A DNA stretch of 5,296 bases, from assembly GCA_003151665.1 (NCBI GenBank), contig PLYD01000267.1:10867-16162 (forward strand), written 5' to 3'. Positions 1-5,296 of this stretch are shown piece after piece. Below the pieces are notes generated by a model. It saw only the letters and a program-made list of their open reading frames with translations. It searched no databases and was not told where the DNA came from. The DNA is from Candidatus Dormiibacterota bacterium. Its GTDB lineage: Bacteria > Chloroflexota > Dormibacteria > Dormibacterales > Dormibacteraceae. Both the position numbers and the translations under genes were made by a program. Each line of letters begins with the position of its first letter. Position 1 is the stretch's first letter.

Positions 1-1
1 C

Positions 2-679
2 CTCGACCGCTACATGCTGCGACTCTTCGTCGCGGAGCAAGAGCTGCCGCTCAGCATCTTCGTGGACCTGAGCGGCTCCATGGATTGGGGCCAGCCGAAC
101 AAGGCGCTGACCGCCAAGCGGCTGGCTGGGGCGATCGCCTACGTGGCGCTGGCAGCGCTCGACCGCGTGCGCCTCACCGTATTTGCGGAGGGCCCCACCT
201 CGGGTGGCGCGCCATATCGCGGCCGCCGCGCGGTCGCCGAGCTGTTCTCACGCTTGCAGTCCTTTCCTGTCGGAGGCCAGACCGACTACGCGCGGCTGGT
301 CTGGCCGATCGGGAAGCAGCGGCCCGGCATGACCGTCCTCATCAGCGACGGGTTGGGCGAGACGTCCATCGACTCCGCAATCGCCGCTCTGGGCCGCGCC
401 CGCCAGGAGGGAGCCGTCCTGCAGCTCCTGGCCCCGCAGGAGATCGCGCCGGACTGGACAGGTGACGCACGTCTGAGAGATTCGGAGACGGGAGTGGAGC
501 GAGAGTTCACCTCCACCCCGGTGACGCAGGGTGCATATCTCGAAGCGCTATCGAACCGCACGCACGAGATCGAGAGCTCAGCTCACCGCCGCGGCCTTCG
601 GTATGCGCGGCTTTCAACCGATCAGCCGATCGATGACATGGTGCTTCGCACGCTGCGCAAGCTCGGTCTGCTGTCATGA
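2..679 (+). CDS. DUF58 family protein with VWA-type metal site, C-terminal part (5' truncated by window edge)
   Basis: The frame is open from base 2, giving 225 visible residues before TGA at 677-679. The ATG at 14 is probably internal, because the preceding codons (LDRY) already look like the conserved DUF58 lead-in to the VWA-like core. Family members are about 290-320 residues, so roughly 70-90 residues should lie upstream. Counting from Met at 14, the metal-ion-dependent adhesion site (MIDAS) is complete: DLSGSM with D18, S20, S22, then T90 (GGQTDY) and D112 (ISDG). The phrase AYVALAALDRVRLTVF is typical of the family. No membrane segment is visible, so this part is probably cytoplasmic. 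DUF58 proteins usually sit beside MoxR-type AAA+ ATPases and are thought to act as their partners; the ATPase is not in the window. The stop overlaps the next start by ATGA, indicating one operon and translational coupling. The family call is firm; the molecular role is inferred. Confidence 0.9.
   Translation, partial: LDRYMLRLFVAEQELPLSIFVDLSGSMDWGQPNKALTAKRLAGAIAYVALAALDRVRLTVFAEGPTSGGAPYRGRRAVAELFSRLQSFPVGGQTDYARLVWPIGKQRPGMTVLISDGLGETSIDSAIAALGRARQEGAVLQLLAPQEIAPDWTGDARLRDSETGVEREFTSTPVTQGAYLEALSNRTHEIESSAHRRGLRYARLSTDQPIDDMVLRTLRKLGLLS
676..679 (+). promoter_or_regulatory. ATGA stop/start overlap coupling DUF58 and BatA-like genes
   Basis: The ATG of the BatA-like gene (676-678) shares bases with the TGA of the DUF58 gene (677-679). 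The bases just upstream (aagctcggtctgctgtc) hold no convincing Shine-Dalgarno sequence. Re-initiation by ribosomes finishing the upstream gene is therefore the likely way this start is used. The overlap is seen directly; the coupling is inferred. Confidence 0.8.
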
Positions 680-2502
680 GCTTTTTGGTGCCGGCCGCGG
701 GGTTCCTCGCGCTCACCCTGCCGGCCATCATCGCGCTGTACTTCCTGCGGATCAGGAGACCGACCCGGATCGTGCCCGCCCTGAACCTGTGGCCCGACCA
801 GATCCGTGACCGCCAGGCCAACGTGCCATGGCAGCGCCTTCGGTTCAGCTGGCTTTTGCTGCTTCAGCTCCTCGGTGCCGCGATTCTCGTGGCGGCAGCC
901 GTCCAGCCGGCGCTTTCGGCCAGGACCAGCCTCGCGCGCCATTCGGTAGTCCTCCTGGACGTGTCGGCATCCATGCAAGCCCACGATGTAAAGCCATCTC
1001 GCCTGGATGAGGCCAAGAATGAGATCGGCGGGCTCATCGACCAGCTGGGTCCCCAGGATCGGATGACGCTCATCGCCGTGGACTCGACGCCGCGGATCAT
1101 CGCTTCGGTGGTGGGCGATCGCCAAGCGCTGCACCGTGCCCTGGATGCAACCAATGCCACCAACGGCCAGGCCGATCTCTCAGCTGCTCTGACGCTGGCG
1201 GCCGGCCTGGTGAGGCCGGGTGACGACGCGCGTGCCTATGTCTTCAGCGACGGCATCGTCGGTCCGCTTCGCACCGATTCCACGAACGCCTTGCCCTTTC
1301 CGGCGGAGTACCACCGTGTGGGCGTGTCGGGCGAAAACGTAGGTCTGACCTCGCTCGTCGTCCGCACCGAAGCCCAGTCACGTGCAGGGTATTTGCACTT
1401 GCAGAATTTCGGCCAGCAGGCGCGCTCGTTCAGTCTCGAGTGGCGCGCGGACGGCCGGTTGGTCGACGTGCGCCCGCTGACGCTTGCGGGTGGTCAGGCC
1501 GAGGATCTCGTGCTTCCGGTTCCGACCGGCGCGACGCTCGTGTCTGCTCACATCACGGCCGGCGACGTCTTCGCGCTGGACGACACGGTCACGGCGGTGG
1601 CCAGGGCTCCGCGTGCGTTTCGTGTGCTTCTGGTCACTCCGGGCAACGTGTTCATGGAGCAGGCGCTACGCGTGCGCACGGACCTTCAGCTCGATGTCGT
1701 GGCGCCCGCCGCGTACAAATCCTCAGCGGCTTACGCGATGACCATCTTCGATCGCTTTTCACCAAAGTCGTTGCCGAACGGTCCATTCATCATGATCGAT
1801 CCGCCCGCCGGTAGCCCGCTGGCCGGCGGATCGGCCGTCGGCATCGGCCGGACCAGTGCCACTGATGCCGGTGACCCGCTTCTGACCAACGTCGATTTGC
1901 GTGACGTGCACATCGCTCGCAGCCAGGATCTCCGAACCAGCTCATTCGGCCGCCCGCTCATCACAAGCTTGCAAACCCCACTGGTGCTGGTGCGCGATGA
2001 ACCCTTTCGACAGGCACTGTTCGGTTTTGATCTGCACGAATCGGATCTGCCGCTGCGGATCGCGTTTCCGATCCTCGTCGAGAACCTGAGCGAATGGATG
2101 CTGCCGCCCAGCGTCCCGAGCCACAGCTTTCATCCTGACGAGGCCGTCACCATCGTCCCGGAGACGGGCGCGACGTCAGTGACGGTCATCCGACCTGACG
2201 GCAGCCGCCGAACGCTGGCGACGAGCTCGATCGCCACCTTTGGCGACACCGACCTCACTGGTCTCTACACGGTCGAGCAGCTCGTCTCGGGGAATGTCGA
2301 CAGGTCGTGGTTCACCGTCAATCTGTTTTCCGAGCAGATTTCCCAGCTCAAGCCCGCCGACCGTCTCACCCTGCCGCCGGTCAACACAACAGCGACGACT
2401 CACGCGCTTCATCGCGGGCAGGTCGAGATCTGGCCCTGGATCGCGCTGGTTGCACTTGGCATCGTCGTGGTCGAATGGCTGGCGTTCCATCGTGGGCTTT
2501 GA
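676..2502 (+). CDS. BatA-like membrane protein with VWA domain
   Basis: 608 residues. The N-terminus matches the BatA/aerotolerance-regulator N-terminal pattern: membrane segment about 6-24, a basic cytoplasmic loop (RIRRPTR, 25-31, onward to about 56), and a second segment about 57-80. The VWA domain spans about 90-215, with MIDAS DVSASM (D95, S97, S99) and FSDG (D192). The usual metal-site Thr seems to be Ala166 (GQADLSAAL). Residues about 220-310 look like an Ig-type beta region. Residues about 314-475 resemble the GATase1-like fold seen in this family (RVLLVTPGN at the start, AFPILVENLSEWM at the end). A last membrane segment lies at about 585-602 and ends HRGL. By the positive-inside rule, the VWA and following domains face outward. 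The ATG overlaps the DUF58 stop and has no clear Shine-Dalgarno sequence, so translation is probably coupled. Bat-type proteins are linked to envelope stress and aerotolerance in some bacteria; the role here is unproven. Confidence 0.88.
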   Translation: MSFLVPAAGFLALTLPAIIALYFLRIRRPTRIVPALNLWPDQIRDRQANVPWQRLRFSWLLLLQLLGAAILVAAAVQPALSARTSLARHSVVLLDVSASMQAHDVKPSRLDEAKNEIGGLIDQLGPQDRMTLIAVDSTPRIIASVVGDRQALHRALDATNATNGQADLSAALTLAAGLVRPGDDARAYVFSDGIVGPLRTDSTNALPFPAEYHRVGVSGENVGLTSLVVRTEAQSRAGYLHLQNFGQQARSFSLEWRADGRLVDVRPLTLAGGQAEDLVLPVPTGATLVSAHITAGDVFALDDTVTAVARAPRAFRVLLVTPGNVFMEQALRVRTDLQLDVVAPAAYKSSAAYAMTIFDRFSPKSLPNGPFIMIDPPAGSPLAGGSAVGIGRTSATDAGDPLLTNVDLRDVHIARSQDLRTSSFGRPLITSLQTPLVLVRDEPFRQALFGFDLHESDLPLRIAFPILVENLSEWMLPPSVPSHSFHPDEAVTIVPETGATSVTVIRPDGSRRTLATSSIATFGDTDLTGLYTVEQLVSGNVDRSWFTVNLFSEQISQLKPADRLTLPPVNTTATTHALHRGQVEIWPWIALVALGIVVVEWLAFHRGL

Positions 2503-5152
2503 GCTGACCCGGCCCCTCTTTTTGGGGGCCGGTCTCCTAGCGCTGGTGGCAATCGTTGTGATCTGGCTTCGCCTCAAGCCACCGCTGAACCCGCGACGCG
2601 CGGGAACATCGCTCGGCCTGCGGGTGCTGATCGTCGTGCTGCTGACCGGCGCGCTGGCGGGGTTCCAGCTCCAGACCACACCCTCGGCGCAATCGCTGAT
2701 TGTTGTGGCTGACCTGTCGGCAAGCGTTCAAAGCGCGCAGGACACGGAGCTCGCCACGGTGCAGCGCATCCTCGCGCTGCGCCAGGGGGACAACCGCGCC
2801 GGGGTGATTAGCTTTGGGCGCGATCCGCAGGTCGAGCTGAACGTCAGCACCAATCCCCAGCTCAGCGGCCTCCAGAGCCAGCCGAATCCTCATTACACCG
2901 ACATCGCCTCCGCTCTTCAGCTGGCCGCTTCTATCCTCCCAGGCGACACGCGCCGGCATGTCGTGCTCGTGAGCGACGGCAGGGCCAACCTCGGCGACGC
3001 GATCGGCGAAGCTCGCCTGCTTCAAGCCGAGGGCGTGCGGGTCGACACCGTGGCGGTCAACGTACCGCAAGGCGCTGAGGTGTTGATTGACGGTCTCAAC
3101 GCCCCGCGCTTGCTGGCTGTGGGCCAGCGAGCTGACGTATCAGCCGTAGTCGTCAGCAACGTGGACACGGCGGCGACGGTGCGCTGGTATCTCGATCACA
3201 CACTGATCAACACAGTTCGGCTCCAGCTGCACGCCGGAGATACCACGCTGACGCAAACCGTCCAGCCGGCGCTGACGGGATTTCATTCAGTGCGGGCGGT
3301 GATCGACCCGATCATCGACACGTACTCGGAGAACAATCTCGGCGAGGCGTTGATCCAGGTCGTGGGACCGCCCCGCGTCCTTCTGGTCGAGAACCCGCCC
3401 GGCAGCGCCCCGAGCCTGGAAGCCGCGCTTCGCTCCACCGGCATCCTCACGACGACCGTGGCGCCGGCGCTGTTGCCGCACACCGCGGCCGACCTGGCGG
3501 CGTACTCGGGAGTGGTGCTTGTCAACGTGCCGGCCTTGAGCCTCGGCCCGGACGGGATGACGCTGTTACAAGCCGCTACGCGGGACCTGGGTATCGGCCT
3601 GGTCGTCATCGGAGGCTCCGACAGCTACGGCCCCGGTGGCTATGCGGGGACACCCCTGGAAATGGCGCTGCCTGTGCAGATCCTGTTGCCGAAGAACACA
3701 AAGAAGCCGCCGGTCGCGGTCATGTTGGTCCTGGAAAGCAGCGAGAGCCAGCAGGGCGATCAGGTCGTGCGTGGCGCCGCCGAGGCCGTGATCGATCAGC
3801 TGACGCCTCAGGACAAGGTCGGAGTCACGAACGGAACGATGGGAACAGTCGTGATTCCGCTCACCACGCTGACAGACAAGGCCAAGGTCAAGGCGCAGAT
3901 CGAGGCTATGAACCTGGGCGATCCACCCACCTACATACCCGACCTTAACGTCGCCAATGATCAGCTGGCCAACACGAGCGCGGCGCTCAAGCACATCATC
4001 CTGCTTGGCGACGGCGACGCTACTCTCGGTGACTACCAGACTGTCATCGAAGGCATCCACGGACACGGCATCACGGTCTCAACAGTGGCCATCGGGTCCG
4101 ATCTCGGCGGAGCTGCCCTCATGCAGGCGATGGCTGGATGGGGTCACGGGCGCTTCTACCGGAGCACCAGCATCCAGGACGTGCCGCAGATCTTCCTCAA
4201 GGAGACCCAGGAGGCGCTTAAGCCGTGGATCGTCGAGGGACTCATCACTCCGCGGTTGTCGTCCCTGGCCGAAATCTTGCCTGGCGTACCACTTGACGCG
4301 TTTCCGTCCATCACCGGGTACGTGGCGACGACGCCCCGCGCCGCCGCGGACATGGTGCTGACGAGCCCTTCGGGCGATCCGTTGTTGGCGACGTGGCAGT
4401 ACGGGCTTGGCCGGGTGGTCGCCTGGACGAGCGACGCGCAGGGTCGCTGGACCTCCGGCCTGCTGAAGTGGCCTTCGGCCAACCGTTTCTTCGGCGACCT
4501 GGTCCGATACAGCCTGCCCCAAGCGGGGGATCCTGCCCTCCAGGTTGAGACTCAGGTCCAGGGCGATCACACGCACTTGCTGGTCACCTCCCCCTCCTCA
4601 TCGGGGTCGGCCGTCAGTGTGAGCGCTGTAGCACCCGACCTTTCAAATGTCGACCTGGCCCTGTCCTTGACAGGTCCGGGCCGGTTCGAAGGCGACCTTC
4701 CAACCGACCAGGTCGGGAGCTATCTGCTGCACGTCACGGATTCCACTGGTGGGGTCGTCAAGCACACGAACACCATTGGCCTGGTCGTCCCCTACTCGCC
4801 GGAGTACCGCAACCTCGGCACGGACAACGCCAGCTTGAGTGCGATCGCACGGGCTGGCGGGGGCGTGCTCCTCACCGATTTGTCATCGGTGTTCAATCTG
4901 TCGGTGCCACCGGTCCGTGCGGCTCAACCGATCGGCGAGCTGTTGCTGATCCTGGCCATCCTGCTGTTTCCGATCGACATCGCATTGAGGCGGTTGGTGC
5001 TCAGTGGCGAAGACCTACCGGCGTGGCGTGCGGCCCTGGAGCGCGAGAAGCCGGCCGCGCTGCCTGCCGAGGCGACGGTGACGCGATTGCGGGAGCGCGT
5101 GTCCGGCGCGCGGGCGGCGCGAGGCCCCAAACCGCCACCTCCGCGACCCTGA
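2492..5152 (+). CDS. Membrane-anchored protein with two VWA domains and a GATase1-like domain
   Basis: 886 residues from GTG 2492. I chose this start because the membrane segment follows at once (VGFELTRPLF) and the overlap with gene 2 is only 11 bases. ATG 2240 in the same frame would add 84 Ser/Arg-rich residues lying wholly over gene 2. Order: membrane segments about 8-26 and 43-60 with a basic loop between; VWA1 about 68-190 with complete MIDAS (D74, S76, S78, T136, D162); CARDB/Ig-like region about 195-290 ending near SENN; GATase1-like fold about 295-398 (RVLLVEN, then GGYAGTPLEMALPV), without cysteine and so probably not catalytic; VWA2 about 405-570 with altered MIDAS (E415, S417, S419, T480, D507); the conserved block YGLGRVVAWTSDAQGRW at 637-653; a beta-rich region about 680-765; VPYSPEYRN at 766-774; membrane anchor about 814-833; basic tail to 886 ending PKPPPPRP. 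Domains between anchors should face outward. Function unknown; probably works with the two upstream products. Confidence 0.88.
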   Translation: MGFELTRPLFLGAGLLALVAIVVIWLRLKPPLNPRRAGTSLGLRVLIVVLLTGALAGFQLQTTPSAQSLIVVADLSASVQSAQDTELATVQRILALRQGDNRAGVISFGRDPQVELNVSTNPQLSGLQSQPNPHYTDIASALQLAASILPGDTRRHVVLVSDGRANLGDAIGEARLLQAEGVRVDTVAVNVPQGAEVLIDGLNAPRLLAVGQRADVSAVVVSNVDTAATVRWYLDHTLINTVRLQLHAGDTTLTQTVQPALTGFHSVRAVIDPIIDTYSENNLGEALIQVVGPPRVLLVENPPGSAPSLEAALRSTGILTTTVAPALLPHTAADLAAYSGVVLVNVPALSLGPDGMTLLQAATRDLGIGLVVIGGSDSYGPGGYAGTPLEMALPVQILLPKNTKKPPVAVMLVLESSESQQGDQVVRGAAEAVIDQLTPQDKVGVTNGTMGTVVIPLTTLTDKAKVKAQIEAMNLGDPPTYIPDLNVANDQLANTSAALKHIILLGDGDATLGDYQTVIEGIHGHGITVSTVAIGSDLGGAALMQAMAGWGHGRFYRSTSIQDVPQIFLKETQEALKPWIVEGLITPRLSSLAEILPGVPLDAFPSITGYVATTPRAAADMVLTSPSGDPLLATWQYGLGRVVAWTSDAQGRWTSGLLKWPSANRFFGDLVRYSLPQAGDPALQVETQVQGDHTHLLVTSPSSSGSAVSVSAVAPDLSNVDLALSLTGPGRFEGDLPTDQVGSYLLHVTDSTGGVVKHTNTIGLVVPYSPEYRNLGTDNASLSAIARAGGGVLLTDLSSVFNLSVPPVRAAQPIGELLLILAILLFPIDIALRRLVLSGEDLPAWRAALEREKPAALPAEATVTRLRERVSGARAARGPKPPPPRP
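2509..2532 (+). promoter_or_regulatory. Strong GC hairpin overlapping the first codons of gene 3
   Basis: CCGGCCCC (2509-2516) pairs perfectly with GGGGCCGG (2525-2532) around the 8-base loop TCTTTTTG; a further U-G pair is possible (2517/2524). It begins 17 bases after the first base of the GTG start and 7 bases after the gene 2 stop codon. It lies inside codons 6-14 of gene 3 (RPLFLGAG). A stable stem here could slow independent initiation, making translation depend on ribosomes arriving from gene 2. The T-run is in the loop and not after the stem, so it is not a classical terminator. The structure is seen; the regulatory role is a guess, and GC-rich codons may have produced it by chance. 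Confidence 0.4.
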
Positions 5153-5158
5153 GCCCAT

Positions 5159-5180
5159 GTGGCGGGCTTCATGTCGCCAC
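5159..5180 (+). terminator. Weak hairpin 7 bases after the operon's last stop
   Basis: GTGGCG (5159-5164) pairs with CGCCAC (5175-5180) around a 10-base loop. The position right after the last gene fits a transcript end or a 3' stabilising stem. There is no T-tract downstream (ccctggcc follows) and the loop is long, so an intrinsic terminator is only weakly supported. Confidence 0.25.
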
Positions 5181-5240
5181 CCCTGGCCGTATCCATCCAT
5201 TGGAGCACTGAAGTCACGCAACTAGGTGGTATGGGGATGA

Positions 5241-5250
5241 CTGACGTCAG
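5241..5250. repeat. Perfect 10-bp palindrome CTGACGTCAG
   Basis: The ten bases read identically on both strands. The site lies 88 bases after the gene 3 stop and directly abuts the next inverted repeat. Palindromes of this size between genes are often dimeric-regulator operators, here perhaps for the gene beyond the window. No regulator is identified, and a 10-bp palindrome can arise by chance. Confidence 0.45.
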
Positions 5251-5270
5251 CCGACCTGAACTCGGTCGGC
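5250..5270. terminator. 7-bp stem-loop, possible factor-dependent terminator or operator
   Basis: GCCGACC (5250-5256) pairs perfectly with GGTCGGC (5264-5270) around a 7-base loop (TGAACTC). It is a compact GC-rich stem about 100 bases downstream of the operon. CGCAATAG follows instead of a T-tract, and the opposite strand also lacks one. It could end transcription without a U-tract, as is proposed for some GC-rich bacteria, or be a protein-binding inverted repeat. Confidence 0.35.
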
Positions 5271-5296
5271 CGCAATAGATGCAGGGTCCACAGCAT

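Larger units (their letters stand above)
5153..5296. other. Non-coding stretch after the operon
   Basis: No gene is supported in these 144 bases on either strand. Short open frames that run into it are tails of shadows lying over gene 3. It contains a weak inverted repeat (5159-5180), a perfect palindrome (5241-5250) and a 7-bp stem (5250-5270), listed separately. No convincing sigma70-type promoter is visible, and the next gene lies beyond the window. Confidence 0.6.

Noticed and set aside
85..465. Overlapping plus-strand frame inside the DUF58 gene
   Set aside because: Its translation is Arg/Ala/Pro-rich, typical of an out-of-frame shadow, while the other frame carries conserved VWA metal-site motifs.
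1805..1829. 7-bp inverted repeat CCGCCGG/CCGGCGG within gene 2
   Set aside because: It lies mid-gene with an 11-base loop and low-complexity GC-rich arms coding for Pro/Ala/Gly; such stems arise often by chance at this GC content.
2176..2679. Long minus-strand open frame (167 residues) across the gene 2/gene 3 junction
   Set aside because: It is antisense to two well-supported genes, has no recognisable domain, and long antisense frames are expected in GC-rich coding DNA. The same holds for the other minus-strand frames (for example 622-1134, 2537-3070, 3566-4066, 4079-4576).
3374..3685. Active class I glutamine amidotransferase in gene 3
   Set aside because: The fold-like region lacks a Cys nucleophile; the GGSDSYGPGGYAG region has no GxCxG elbow, so an amidotransferase activity is not supported.
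5200..5228. Possible promoter: TTGGAG (5200-5205), 17-base spacer, TAGGTG (5223-5228)
   Set aside because: The -10 element matches the consensus poorly, and no gene start is visible downstream within the window.
1..5296. CRISPR arrays, tRNA/rRNA genes, insertion sequences, attachment sites
   Set aside because: I looked for regular repeats, tRNA-like cloverleaf ends, terminal inverted repeats and transposase motifs and saw none; almost the entire window is coding.

Overview
The window is a tightly packed, single-direction (+ strand) gene cluster from a GC-rich bacterium (roughly 60-65% GC by eye). It holds three consecutive proteins built on von Willebrand factor A (VWA) domains. The style of the two membrane proteins resembles clusters I associate with Chloroflexota, Dormibacterota and some Actinomycetota. 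No marker gene fixes the phylum, so this is a weak inference.

Layout: (1) positions 2-679 carry the C-terminal part of a DUF58-family protein with an intact VWA-type metal site; its N-terminus lies before the window. (2) Positions 676-2502 carry a 608-residue BatA-like membrane protein: two N-terminal membrane segments, a VWA domain, a long extracytoplasmic part and a C-terminal membrane anchor. It overlaps gene 1 by ATGA. (3) Positions 2492-5152 carry an 886-residue protein with two N-terminal membrane segments, a first VWA domain, an Ig/CARDB-like region, a class I glutamine-amidotransferase-like (GATase1-like) domain, a second degenerate VWA domain, a beta-rich region, a C-terminal membrane anchor and a basic proline-ended tail. 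Its best start is a GTG overlapping gene 2 by 11 bases; a longer upstream reading from ATG 2240 is very probably a shadow of gene 2. (4) Positions 5153-5296 are non-coding as far as I can see, with small inverted repeats and a 10-bp perfect palindrome.

How they may work together: DUF58 + BatA-like VWA + VWA/GATase1-like genes are the usual companions of a MoxR-type AAA+ ATPase, which I would expect just upstream, outside the window. In the best-known members (MoxR/Bat-type loci) these systems are linked to envelope stress, aerotolerance or maturation of metal-dependent complexes. The model is a cytoplasmic DUF58 adaptor working with the ATPase and two membrane proteins presenting VWA and GATase1-like domains outside the membrane. 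Specific function is unknown.

Most noteworthy points: an acidic substitution in the metal site of the second VWA domain of gene 3; loss of the metal-site Thr in gene 2; no cysteine in about 1,719 encoded residues; a strong GC hairpin right after the gene 3 start; a palindrome plus hairpin after the cluster; and an excess of CGATCG words. The cluster is a recognisable but poorly characterised type rather than a wholly new system.
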